64,000 bases of DNA, from assembly GCA_944739405.2 (NCBI GenBank), contig OX123182.2, forward strand, positions 93,550,051 to 93,614,050, given 5' to 3'. The notes below the pieces were generated by a model. It saw nothing but the letters and a program-made list of their open reading frames with translations, was not told the DNA's origin and ran no database searches. The stretch comes from Euclidia mi. Taxonomy: Eukaryota > Arthropoda > Insecta > Lepidoptera > Erebidae. The translations under genes and the position numbers were made by a program. Of the stretch, positions 52,546 through 62,480 are shown one piece after another. Position 1 is the stretch's first letter; each line of letters begins with the position of its first letter.

Positions 52546-52785
52546 ATAGAACTAGCGACCCGCCTCGGCTTCGCACGGGTATATATCATACACTAGAGGG
52601 TGCCCGCGGTTACACCCGCGTTATTTAAGGCTACTGCTCCGCTCCCGTCACTCATAGCGCGATGTTATATAGCCTATAGCCTTCCTCGATTTTCTTTCAA
52701 ATCGGACCAGTAGTTGCTGAGATAAGCGCGTCCAACCAAACAAACAAACAAACTCTTTAGCTTTATATATTAGTACTAGATAAAA
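52546..52785. repeat. Dispersed insect repeat ('gcgacccgcctcggcttcgc')
   Basis: Starts with 'agcgacccgcctcggcttcg cacggg', contains 'agggtgcccgcggttacacc cgcg' (itself a small hairpin), and ends 'tatattagtactaga' after (caaa)n units. The same phrases occur in many insect genomes. Class unknown to me. Confidence 0.5.
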
Positions 52786-52965
52786 TATAAACCTTCCTCT
52801 TGAATCACTCTGTCTATAAAAATACCGCTTCAATACCCATTGCGTAGTTTTACAGATTTAAGCATACATAGGGACAGACAGACAGATGACATGACTTTGT
52901 TTTATACTATGTAGTAATGATTTACTATGCTTGAGAGAATGGATGATTCTTTTTGATTATTTTTT

Positions 52966-53030
52966 GCAGAATGAGCTCACAGTGTCCTTAGGTCACCAGA
53001 AGACCTAAGGACACTGTGAGCTCATTCTGC
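52966..53030. other. Perfect 29-bp hairpin with 7-nt loop
   Basis: 52966-52994 (gcagaatgagctcacagtgt and following) is exactly the reverse complement of 53002-53030; the loop is accagaa. There is no mismatch or bulge. No target duplication or coding sequence accompanies it. Confidence 0.9.
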
Positions 53031-53780
53031 GTAAATAGTAACACCAGTAGTTGAAAAATGTTCGGATACTTTAAGATAACTTATACATTCAAGAAAAAGA
53101 CAAATATCACCTCAGTTTGCCGAGAACATGAATTCTGTAAAGGATTCGAAATGTCGGCTAGTAATAAATTAAAAATATAGTTTCTAGATCATTCGTATCA
53201 AATGTAATAACTTAGTGAAACCAATACAACGCGATAAAATCCGTAAACTGTAGTTTTATTTCAAATTGTACATACCTAAATAATAATATGTTGTTAAAAA
53301 ATTGCGACTGATAAAAAATATGGGGAATGGAGAATACAACGGAGTGAATAAAATTCAATTAAAGCAGCACAGATGAAGTTACTGTACTAAAGCAGATTTA
53401 AGGGGCTAAAACTTCGAAAGTTGTATTCTGTATCCAAGAGAGTTGTTATGCATGTAATGAAATACAGACATAAGACAAGTGGGACCATGTGGTGACGTCA
53501 TAAAGTACTTGTAGTCTACCCAGCGCCTATTGGACCCCGTCCAAGGGCCGTAGTTCAAGCCGAACGTATTTTACCGGCTCCAAACACATGAGCTAATGCG
53601 ATTAGAGATATTGAATATTTTTGCGACCATAATTATGAATATTCGGTTGTTTAATTCAATCAATGGTTAGCGTGCCTAAACTAAAATATACTTATTTCAA
53701 TCACATCTCTCGCATCTCCATTAAATCTAGTATACTACGAGTAGAAGCACTTTAAAATCACGAACTACACTACTAGTAGA
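53031..53780. other. No recognisable feature
   Basis: AT-rich; nothing supported. Confidence 0.4.
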
Positions 53781-54000
53781 CGTATGGCGCAGTGGTCTAA
53801 GCGGCCGCCTCGCAGTGATAAAAAGTGTTGTTGGTTCGGTCACATCGTTAGGAAATACTTTAGGTAATCCCCATTTTGTTGAGTCTGGGTGAGCTTTGTA
53901 TCCTTTGCGTGAGTGTTGTGAAGTTCCTCACATTAAACATTTATTTTTAGTGGTAATAGTGAGCTTGCTACTGACTGGTAAAATATAAAACACAGTAGTT
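53781..54000 (+). mobile_element. tRNA-headed SINE remnant
   Basis: The head 'gtatggcgcagtggtctaag cggccgcctcgcagtgat' has a good A box, followed by 'gttgttggttcggtcacatc', a decayed B box. The body is not shared with the other SINEs here. A functional tRNA gene is unlikely, because B box and acceptor stem are degraded. The right edge is uncertain. Confidence 0.5.
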
Positions 54001-54427
54001 CTGCTGATCACGGGCCCCTTCTTAGTGAGTAAAATCGAACGCTGTTTGTTTTCTCACCATGAAGAGGAAAATTTATAACCAATTATCTGTATATAGTAAT
54101 AATATGTCTGCTCATGAAAAATTTACACATTTCTGAAAGCGTTAAATAAATAACATCGATCAATTGTTAATATGTCTGGCTGCCTATAGATGGCAACTAA
54201 TAATGTTTGATCTAAATATATGTATAATAAAATATGCCCACCGGTTGTTAGATATTGCCCTAAGGGTTATAACAAAATTATTTAAATAATTTGAAATATT
54301 CCTCCATCTTAAATTGCCGAATAAATTGTTTTAAATGCGTCCAACTGTCACCGCGAACGGCTGGTCAGTGCCCTAACTCATTTCAGTAATGTGCTGGAGT
54401 ATCTGCGAAGCCTGAGATGACATAAGT
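54001..54427. other. No recognisable feature
   Basis: AT-rich; nothing supported. Confidence 0.4.
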
Positions 54428-54745
54428 ATCCCATAAAAACAATACTTGTCGAAAATACCAAGTCTCGCGACCGTTAAAAGTTTTGAGATCCATGTGATAC
54501 CAAGTCGGTTAAATAAACATCTTTAATGTTTTTAATAAATAGATTGACTCGGCCATCGCATGGAAACACAATATATCTCATAAGTAATACATACATAAAT
54601 TAGATTGTTTAATGCGATTGCCAAGTCAATATATTTATTTAAAACATTAAAGATTTTTAACTAACCGACTTTGTATTACATGGATCTCACAACTTTTTAC
54701 GGTCGCGAGACTTGGTATTTTCGACAAATATTGTTTTTATGGGAT
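54428..54745. mobile_element. Foldback (MITE-like) element with 133-bp arms
   Basis: 54428-54560 and 54613-54745 are imperfect inverted repeats (left end atcccataaaaacaatactt, containing ccaagtctcgcgacc; the right arm is its complement), separated by 52 bp. There is no coding sequence. Arms this long relative to the spacer are typical of foldback-type non-autonomous DNA transposons; the flanking duplication is not clear. Confidence 0.75.
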
Positions 54746-55917
54746 CTCATTTCTTTTTGTAGATAGTCTTACTTTTGTCCTTTCCGGTACCTTCTACTTC
54801 TTGTACACCAACAACGAATTTTCTTAATTAAAGCTCTAACTGCAAATGTAATTTTGTAATCCTTTATATTCATATGGGATTACAAAGTTATTTATACAGT
54901 TAATGTATCTCGAAAACTGGACCGAAATTGAAATATATTTTAGTTTTTCCTTGGTTCATACACTAAACACTAATTGTTTTCTAAATTTGAAACTTCTATG
55001 TCTGCTAGAAGTGCCGTAGAATTTTGATGATCGGTCAGTGAGTGACAAAATTAAGAATTTTGACTCGTTATAATTCTTCAACTACTGGTTTAAATTGAAT
55101 GAAATTTGAAATACACTATCTTTATACAATGCCTGCGAACGAAGTTATAGGGGGTCGAAAATGTCCTGAATTGCTTCGAGAAAAGGATGGTACGGCCGTG
55201 CCGCATTTTTGCTCGACTTGGTGGGGGCACTGCCGTGCCCCCAGATTTTATAGCTCCAATGAAACCGCTTAATCTTCTTAAATACTAATAACGCCCCGTC
55301 AGAGTAGACCTCCGTATTTCTTTATAATGCTTGGAGATTTAACTCTTTACAGAGGTCAAATTATGCTGGTATTGTTACACCACAGCTTCGGGCCAGATAG
55401 GCCGAGTCCATTAAATTCTTATCTCATTATAATGATTAGCAGTCGCCGAGCACAGATCCTTTGGGTTCAGTTTTGGTTACATAACGAAATTAGTTTTTAA
55501 TTGTTGAGCAAATGGTTTTGGATATCTTAGCTCTCGGACAGTAATTAGATTTTGGTGTCAACAGATGCGGTAATATCGCATTATTTTCTTTTCTTTTTTG
55601 AGGTAAAATTATTGTTGCTATTGAATGTGACACGGGTACACACAATTATCACGCGATAATAAGATAATAACTGTTTAAATACTAAGAAAATGGATACTAC
55701 CGCAAAGATCTTTTTATATAAAACGCCTATAGTCTTTATTGGTAAAATTAGCGATTGTGTTAAATACTCTACTCGCGAAAATACGAATTAGGTAATTTGT
55801 TACATGTACAATTATTAGTACACAGATCCATGCTTAGCATGTATTTATGTTTTAGGGTCTCAAGCAATTTTGCCAATCTTAATAAAGAGAAAACTATTAA
55901 TAAAGAATGTTCTATTT
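54746..55917. other. No gene; one GC-rich hairpin
   Basis: AT-rich apart from about 55190-55245, where gggggcac/gtgccccc forms an 8-bp stem with TGCC loop in a GC-rich phrase (ggcactgccgtgcccccag). No coding frame supported. Confidence 0.4.
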
Positions 55918-56450
55918 TTTAGGGTTCCGTACCTCACAAGGTAAAAAAGGAACCCTTATAAGATCCCTTTCTTGTCCGTCTCTCTGTCTGTTTGTCTGTC
56001 TGTTTGTTTGTCTGTCTGTCTGTCCGTGAATCACCACCGATTTTCTCAGGAACGGGTGGACCTAGCAAATTGAATTTATGCCCAATACTGAGGTCTATAT
56101 TTCCTATTAGGTGTATAAAAATCAGGGTCCTGGGTCAACCCGATAAAAAGATATGGTCAAAATTAGATTTTTGCGAAAACTTGTTAGTACCAAAATTAAC
56201 CTTAATTTTCAACTTTTTAAATTTTCGTAATTTTCCTTTACATGTTCTGTAAGACCTTGGTTTTAACCAAAATTTTCAATTTTAGGTCAACCGTAAGTAA
56301 CCTATAGGTTTTGGATCGAAAACTTATATGGTAGTTCCCGTTGAACTAGAACCACGAAATTTGGCCAAAAGCAGGGTCTTATAGCACAAATAAAGGAAAA
56401 ATTACAAAAAATAAAAAAGTGGAAAATTTAAGGGTGTCCCAATACATACA
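55918..56450. repeat. Dispersed repeat with (CTGT)n stretch
   Basis: Starts 'agggttccgtacctcacaag g', passes through imperfect (tgtc/tgtt) repeats at 55975-56026, then 'accaccgattttctcaggaa cgggtgg'. The opening phrase is shared with many insect repeats and resembles the end of the block at 9612. The right edge is not clear. Confidence 0.45.
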
Positions 56451-56821
56451 TAGTAGACTCCATTTAAGATAATCCTCTATGTTGTATGGGCGTTCATCAA
56501 AAGCTGTTAGAGTACTAGCGTAATTTTAAGCGTAATTTTAGTGAAAGCGAGATGGCGCTAGCTGTCGTGTAAACATTAGCTCCGTATTTTTATGTGTTAA
56601 AAAATTTAAATTCTGCGTTTTAAAGTCAGTAAATGTAATTTTTCAATAAATTAATACCTAATAGTGATCCTCAAGTGTTAGTGACTTCTTATATACAGTA
56701 CAATTAAAATTATGAAGTAATAAGTGTTACAAAGTGTTGAGAAAGAAACAGTGACAAATACCATATAAAATCATATACTTTCTTCAATTAATATAATTAT
56801 TCACCAAATAATAATCATAAC

Positions 56822-57058
56822 TGTTGGGACATGTGCAGTGTATGACGCAACAATACAATGCATTGCATCATATTAATTACGAGGTAGCGCGCCTGCATAC
56901 TCCCCCCAGTCAGTTCCCTACCGTCTAAACGACAACTTGTATACTTGATTCGATTCCGCGCAAATAAATTCGGTTAACTCAAAACCCCTTTTATTGAAGA
57001 GTGACCTTCAACAACAAGACACAGTGAACACGTATATAATACTAGAAAGATCATTACA
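56822..57058 (+). repeat. Gypsy 5' LTR
   Basis: 237 bp, TGTTGGGACATG...TCATTACA. Contains an AATAAA (gcgcaaataaattcgg) near position 145, a probable polyadenylation signal. Identical to the 3' LTR except at about 57001-57005, where this copy has tgacc and the other has cacaaaca. Confidence 0.93.
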
Positions 57059-57059
57059 G

Positions 57060-57077
57060 TGGTGACACCGACGTGAT
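57060..57077 (+). promoter_or_regulatory. Primer-binding site, tRNA-Trp type
   Basis: tggtgacaccgacgtgat starts one base after the LTR. It matches the complement of an insect tRNA-Trp 3' end at all but about one of 18 positions as I recall that tRNA. This primes minus-strand cDNA synthesis. Confidence 0.75.
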
Positions 57078-57231
57078 ATATTTTTTGGACAGTGCGGTTA
57101 TATTACATAGTGCAGCGAACAGGGTAGCGGAATTTGACTCCTTGCTAGAGCGTAGTTACAGCCTTGCAAGTTAGTTTTAGTGCTCAAGGGAAACTTTTGA
57201 AATAAACCGGTGTACGAACTTAATACAGAAA

Positions 57232-58122
57232 ATGAATAAGCCTGCAGTTACGGGACAAGGTCAAGCCGAAATTACCGCGACAACACAGTCAGTCACAGAT
57301 CTAGCAGCGATATCCGTTTCATCGAAGATACCGGAATTTTGGAAGGACATGCCGAAATTATGGTTTGCTCAATTCGATTCGATATTGGAGCCACAGAAAC
57401 AAGGAGATACTACGAAATTCAACATGGTAGTAGCGAAGTTGGGCAGGGACGCCTTACAGCAAGTATATGATCTTATTATTACGCCACCTGAAAATGGAAA
57501 GTATGAAGCCATAAGAAACAGATTAATTACCGTTTACGAGGAGAGCGCTGAACGACAATTTAACAAGCTAGTTTCGGAGATGGATTTAGGAACTCAACGC
57601 CCGTCACAACTTCTGAGAAGAATGTCAGAGCTTGCCACTAACACTCAGGTCTCCACAGAAGCATTGAAACGTCTATGGATATCTAGACTTCCGGGTTCGG
57701 TGAAAGCAGTTCTATCGGTGGCACAGGATACGAAATTAGACGAATTAGCCGCGTTAGCCGACAAGATCATGGAAAATCTACGCCCTATGGAAATTGCCGC
57801 AGTATCAACGCCGACGTCGACAGTATCAGTGACGCCAAATATGACCGAGCAACTGGCAGAAATGACAAGGGAACTACGAACGCTGCGAGTGGAAATTAAT
57901 GAAATTAGAGGACGACAGCAGCAGTATGATAACGGCAACCCGTGGAATAGAAACAGGTCAAGGTCACGTTCACTGCCCAGAGGACCACCGAGGACCCCAC
58001 AGAGCCCAAACTGGCTCTGCAGGTATCATTTTCGTTACAGGAATCGGGCTAGAGCGTGTGAGAAGCCCTGCAACTGGAAGCAGCCGAGGAAAAGCGACAA
58101 GAATGACGAGTCGGAAAACTAG
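57232..58122 (+). CDS. gag: Gypsy Gag protein
   Basis: 296 residues from ATG 57232 (aaaATGa) to TAG 58120-58122. The capsid-like part (about residues 30-190) includes KIPEFWKDMPKLWFAQFDSI, LGRDALQQVYDLIITPPENG and a conserved YEAIRNRLITVYEESAERQF segment. A basic arginine/serine stretch (RNRSRSRSLPRGPPRTP) precedes a C-x2-H-x9-C-x3-C motif (CRYHFRYRNRARACEKPC), the CHCC knuckle of CsRn1-type Gag. It forms the particle and packages RNA. The end overlaps pol. Confidence 0.88.
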   Translation: MNKPAVTGQGQAEITATTQSVTDLAAISVSSKIPEFWKDMPKLWFAQFDSILEPQKQGDTTKFNMVVAKLGRDALQQVYDLIITPPENGKYEAIRNRLITVYEESAERQFNKLVSEMDLGTQRPSQLLRRMSELATNTQVSTEALKRLWISRLPGSVKAVLSVAQDTKLDELAALADKIMENLRPMEIAAVSTPTSTVSVTPNMTEQLAEMTRELRTLRVEINEIRGRQQQYDNGNPWNRNRSRSRSLPRGPPRTPQSPNWLCRYHFRYRNRARACEKPCNWKQPRKSDKNDESEN

Positions 58123-61100
58123 ATGCGGTGCAGCCTATAGCGATGGGAGACTGCGTCGAGCCAGAAAAGAACCATCGTTTGTGTATAAGGGACAGAACAA
58201 CCGGAACCCGTTTTCTGGTAGACACAGGTGCCAACGTCTCCGTCTTACCGGTAAGTCAGTTTAAGTGCGAACAATTACTCAGTGAATGTAAACTCTTTGC
58301 AGCGAATAACACCGAAATTAGAACGTATGGTATTAAAACATTAGAGTTAAATTTAGGGTTGCGTAGAAGCTTGAAATGGACTTTTATAATTTGTGATGTT
58401 AAGCAAGCTATCATAGGTGCTGATTTTCTAGAATACTATAAATTAGTGGTAGATATATATAATAGGAGACTTACAGACAGTATAACAAATTTACGTGTAA
58501 TAGGGTGCGTTACAAAGCATGATCAGCCTTCAATTAGGAGTATACAAAGCGACAACCCCTACCGAGAGATTTTAGAGGAATTTTCAAGTATAACTAAGCC
58601 TATTATGTACAAGGAACCAACTCATTCCGTGTATCACCACATCATAACTTCCGGTTCCCCGGTTTTCGCGCGGCCAAGGCCATTACCTCCAGACCGGTAT
58701 ATGAAAGTAAAGGAAGAATTTCATAAAATGCAGGAATTAGGTATTTGTAGGCCTAGTAAAGGAGAATGGGCCAGTCCGCTACACGTAGTTTTAAAAAAGG
58801 ATGGCCAATTACTTCCATACGGAGACTACAGAGCGCTTAACGCTATTACGAAACCAGATCGATACCCAGTACCACGACTTCAAGATTTTACATATGTGTT
58901 ACCTAATAAGAAATACTATACTAGGTTAGATTTGAAAAGAGCTTATCATATTATAGCAGTTGCGGCAGAAGATGTAGAGAAAACCAGTATATGTACGCCA
59001 TTTGGTTTATATGAATTCCCCAGGATGAGTTTTGGTCTTAGGAATGCCGCCCAAACCTTCCAAAGGTTTATGGATCAACAGGTATTAAAGGGAATAGAAC
59101 GCCTAGAAGATAAAAGCGGTAAATCAGCAATTTTCTGTTATCTAGATGATATTTTGGTAGCGTCAGACACAGAAGAGATAAACAAAAAACACGTTAGGAT
59201 TCTGTTTAATAGATTTAATGAATTAGGTATTACAATTAATGTAAGTAAATGTGTTTTCGGGCAGTCAGAAGTAGAATTTCTAGGGTATTTCGTGTCGGAG
59301 GACGGCATAAGCCCATTGCCGGATAAGGTGAAGGCTATTGCCGACTATAAGCGACCAGAAACGATAGAACAATTACGTAGGTTTTTAGGAATGATCAATT
59401 TTTATAGGTCACACCTCCCTCACGCCGCAGAACACCAGGCTGTACTTAATAATTTTTTACACAATTCGAAGAAAAAGGATAAAACTAAAATCGGTTGGGA
59501 CGAAAAGAGTATTGAAGCTTTTGAACAATGTAGGGATAGCCTTAAAAGCGCCGTTACATTGTCTCACCCTAGCGTAGATGTACCTTTAGCCTTAATGACG
59601 GATGCGTCAGATACTTGTGTCGGTGCTGTGCTGCAGCAAAAGATTGAGGATAAATGGTTACCGCTAGGATATTTTTCAAAGAGACTATCAGACACACAGC
59701 GAAAATATTGTACTTATGATAAAGAACTATCTGCCATTTACATGTCGATGGTACATTTCAAAAATATGATAGAAGGGCGACAGATAACGATTTTTACGGA
59801 TCACAAGCCGTTGATATACGCTTTTACAAAGATTAGAAGTGATAAAGAAATTCCTAGAAGAGCCAGACAGTTAATGTATATCAGCGAATTTACGAGCGAT
59901 ATACAACACATAAACGGCTCAGAGAATACAGTAGCAGACGCATTATCGCGTGTTGAGTCTATTTTGTGTCCAACCACGATAGATTACGGAGAATTAGCTC
60001 GCGCACAGGACGCAGAGTGTAGAGTTACCGACTCAGATAGTAATAAGCACGAATTCAAATACATAGTTGTACCAGGCTCTGATAAGAGAATATATTGCGA
60101 AGTCTCGACGGATACCGCTAGACCGTATTTACCAAAGAAATTTAGGAACTTAGCCTTCGACAGTATTCATAACTTAAGTCACCCAGGCATTCGTTCGACT
60201 AGGAAGTTAGTAACTAAAAGATTTTTTTGGCCAGGAATGAATAAGGAGGTAAATGAGTGGGCAAAAACGTGCATATCTTGCCAAAAAGCCAAGATAAGTA
60301 GACACACACTTTCAGACTTAGTAGATTTTCCGAAATGTACGAAATTCGAACAAATTCATACTGACATAGTTGGTCCGTTACCTACGTCACGCCATGGGTA
60401 TCGTTATTGCGTAACAATTATGGACCGTTTCACGCGTTGGCCAGAAGCTATTCCAGTTTCAGACATATCAGCTGACACGGTTTCTAGCGTAATATTTAAA
60501 GAGTGGATATGTAGATTTGGTTGCCCTAGTAGAATAACCACAGACCAAGGAAGACAATTTGAAAGCGATCTCTTTAGCGCACTTATGAAACTATTAGGCG
60601 TACAAAAAATTCATACTACGGCGTACCACCCACAGAGTAATGGATTAATAGAAAGATGGCATCGTTCATTGAAAAATGCGTTAACAGCGAGATTGGCCGA
60701 TAGGGTGGATTGGGCAGACGAATTACCGACGGTTATGTTAGGGTTAAGAGCCGCGTTAAGAACTGACACTGGATATAGTGCCGCAGAATTGATGTATGGA
60801 CAACCTTTAAGATTACCATCAGATTTTTTCCAGCAAAGTAGCCAAAGCGACAGTCACCATGATTACATAGTACAGTTACGCAAAACAATTAGTTCAATGA
60901 AACCTCAGAGTAGATCAGTTAGCGGTAGTAGAAAAATATTTGTAAGTAAAGATTTAAAGTTGTGTACACATGTGTTTATACGGAACGAAATGGTTAAGAA
61001 GTCCTTATCCCCAACATACGAAGGCCCTTATCGCGTGTTGAATAGGACAGATAAAGTATATACCATCCAGTTGCCTAATAGAACCGCAAAGGTATCCATT

Positions 61101-61289
61101 GATAGGTTAAAAGCCGCGCATATGTTGAACGAACAGACAGAGGATGAGAACTGTAATAAATTCGATAACAATGTTAGTATTAATCGTACCACAACACCTA
61201 TGATACAAACCGGTAAAAAGAATTCTGACAATAAAGTTATAACTAGAAGTGGACGCGTAGTTAAACCGCGAATAAGATTTAATGTGTAA
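58107..61289 (+). CDS. pol: Gypsy Pol polyprotein: protease, RT, RNase H, integrase
   Basis: The frame is open from 58107 (after TGA 58104-58106) to TAA 61287-61289, in -1 phase relative to gag, and has no ATG at its start, so it is probably reached by -1 frameshifting in the 58107-58122 overlap. Domains in order: protease (FLVDTGANVSVLP), RT (LDLKRAYHII, FCYLDDILVAS), RNase H (LMTDASDTCVGAVLQ, TDHKPLIYAF), integrase zinc finger (HPGIRSTRKLV ... CISCQ), catalytic core (HTDIVGPLP, TTDQGRQFES, YHPQSNGLIERWH) and a GPY-type end (LSPTYEGPYRV). All catalytic residues appear present. Confidence 0.92.
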   Translation, partial: RVGKLDAVQPIAMGDCVEPEKNHRLCIRDRTTGTRFLVDTGANVSVLPVSQFKCEQLLSECKLFAANNTEIRTYGIKTLELNLGLRRSLKWTFIICDVKQAIIGADFLEYYKLVVDIYNRRLTDSITNLRVIGCVTKHDQPSIRSIQSDNPYREILEEFSSITKPIMYKEPTHSVYHHIITSGSPVFARPRPLPPDRYMKVKEEFHKMQELGICRPSKGEWASPLHVVLKKDGQLLPYGDYRALNAITKPDRYPVPRLQDFTYVLPNKKYYTRLDLKRAYHIIAVAAEDVEKTSICTPFGLYEFPRMSFGLRNAAQTFQRFMDQQVLKGIERLEDKSGKSAIFCYLDDILVASDTEEINKKHVRILFNRFNELGITINVSKCVFGQSEVEFLGYFVSEDGISPLPDKVKAIADYKRPETIEQLRRFLGMINFYRSHLPHAAEHQAVLNNFLHNSKKKDKTKIGWDEKSIEAFEQCRDSLKSAVTLSHPSVDVPLALMTDASDTCVGAVLQQKIEDKWLPLGYFSKRLSDTQRKYCTYDKELSAIYMSMVHFKNMIEGRQITIFTDHKPLIYAFTKIRSDKEIPRRARQLMYISEFTSDIQHINGSENTVADALSRVESILCPTTIDYGELARAQDAECRVTDSDSNKHEFKYIVVPGSDKRIYCEVSTDTARPYLPKKFRNLAFDSIHNLSHPGIRSTRKLVTKRFFWPGMNKEVNEWAKTCISCQKAKISRHTLSDLVDFPKCTKFEQIHTDIVGPLPTSRHGYRYCVTIMDRFTRWPEAIPVSDISADTVSSVIFKEWICRFGCPSRITTDQGRQFESDLFSALMKLLGVQKIHTTAYHPQSNGLIERWHRSLKNALTARLADRVDWADELPTVMLGLRAALRTDTGYSAAELMYGQPLRLPSDFFQQSSQSDSHHDYIVQLRKTISSMKPQSRSVSGSRKIFVSKDLKLCTHVFIRNEMVKKSLSPTYEGPYRVLNRTDKVYTIQLPNRTAKVSIDRLKAAHMLNEQTEDENCNKFDNNVSINRTTTPMIQTGKKNSDNKVITRSGRVVKPRIRFNV
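58113..58119 (+). promoter_or_regulatory. Candidate -1 frameshift site
   Basis: GGAAAAC lies directly before the gag stop (codons GAA AAC TAG) and inside the 16-nt gag-pol overlap. It is close to, but not exactly, the X-XXY-YYZ heptamer, since the first three bases are GGA. Confidence 0.4.
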
Positions 61290-61631
61290 GCGTTATTTAT
61301 ATATGTATGTCTATTTGCGGCGTTACCGTAGTGGGTACTGAGGGCCCCAAGGGATGTAATTAATTATAGCAGAGTAGGCCACTATGGTAACCACCCTTAA
61401 AAATAGTAGGATAGAGACAAAATTTTAAGTCGGTGCTACATCAGTAGCTATCGCACATGTATACAATTATATAAGTACGTAGTGTAAGGTAAGCAGTAGG
61501 ATAATATATAGCGTATTGAACAAGTAGCAATAGAATAAAAATCAGCGCAACCTGTATATTCACTTGTATTGAAAAATTGCAAGGATAACAATATTTCGAA
61601 CTCGCAAGTTATTGCGAAATTGCTTTATATA

Positions 61632-61817
61632 ATGAGTAATTACATTTCGTCATTAGATATCCACATTTTGTCAAGGTTGTACAAGTATATTAAATCAGAC
61701 GAGTTTATTGTCATATCGCTAAATTGTTTTACAAAAATGGGTAAGACATACAGTAAACAGGAAGAGATTATTATCGCCCAAAACGGTGCAAATAACGGAG
61801 CAATTTTAGTGAAATAG
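61632..61817 (+). CDS. Gypsy accessory ORF with possible N-myristoylation start
   Basis: Located 342 nt after pol. An ATG at 61632 opens 61 codons. An internal ATG at 61737 would start a 26-residue product beginning MGKTYSKQEE, which fits the MG-x3-S myristoylation consensus. TAG ends it at 61815-61817. The next ORF (61826) lies 8 nt on in a different frame. I do not recognise the family; errantivirus-like env similarity was not seen. Whether it is translated is unknown. Confidence 0.35.
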   Translation: MSNYISSLDIHILSRLYKYIKSDEFIVISLNCFTKMGKTYSKQEEIIIAQNGANNGAILVK

Positions 61818-61825
61818 AAACTCAC

Positions 61826-61993
61826 ATGAAAATGTACGGAGCCATGTCCATAGCAATTGTTATACTATTGTCTTTGTTGATAATATATTTTTGTAGCGGA
61901 GCATGTTGTACCAGAACCCGAGGGTGGTTGCGTAAAGAGATGGGCAGGACAGTCCAGCAATTCCAGACCTCTCAGGCTCAACAGACGGTATAG
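61826..61993 (+). CDS. Small membrane-protein ORF of the Gypsy element
   Basis: 55 codons from ATG 61826 to TAG 61991-61993. Residues about 7-23 are hydrophobic (MSIAIVILLSLLIIYF) and form one predicted membrane span, followed by a cysteine pair region (CSGACC) that could be palmitoylated, and a basic tail (TRTRGWLRKEMGR) then a Q-rich end. It is too short to be found by common length cut-offs. Taken with the preceding MG-start ORF, it suggests one frame-shifted membrane-associated protein, or two small ones. Confidence 0.45.
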   Translation: MKMYGAMSIAIVILLSLLIIYFCSGACCTRTRGWLRKEMGRTVQQFQTSQAQQTV

Positions 61994-62465
61994 AGGTATA
62001 CTTCATGGCATTTTATTTTCCAAGTGTTTTAATTAAACTTATGATTCTACAACTATGATAACAGTAATATGTTATAGTGTTAAAATGTTATAAAGAGTGT
62101 ACCGTAAATACGTATGTATAAATACATATAAATGTAAGTATCTATATAATCATACAAGATATAAATAATGTGTATGAATGTTATAATATTCAATTGAACA
62201 AACTTATATAACTTATTAGATTTGTGAACATAAATTCGACATTGTTTAAGATTTTGTAACCTTTATAAATATAACAGCGTATCAAATGTGTAATGTGAAC
62301 CGATCGCAGGTAACGCGTCATTCAATCCGAACAAGGCGACCATTTTTGCAACGCCGCACATTCCTGTGTGCCTTCTGCACTGTTATAAGTAACTTTAAGT
62401 TATTGTAATTATGTTAGAACACATGTGATATCGACTTATAGTTTTTTTTTTCAGCATTTTTTTTG
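61994..62465 (+). other. Gypsy untranslated region before the polypurine tract
   Basis: AT-rich sequence with many 'tataaat' phrases and no open frame of note. A short GC-richer phrase is at about 62300-62390 (cgatcgcaggtaacgcgtca). Confidence 0.5.
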
Positions 62466-62480
62466 TAAAAGGGGGATGAC
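62466..62480 (+). promoter_or_regulatory. Gypsy polypurine tract
   Basis: gtaaaagggggatgac precedes the 3' LTR; the AAAAGGGGGA run is the expected plus-strand primer. Confidence 0.75.

Noticed and set aside
53781..53850. tRNA gene with GGTCTAAGCGGCCGCCTCGC head
   Set aside because: The B box is degraded and the 3' half of the cloverleaf is not formed; SINE remnant preferred.
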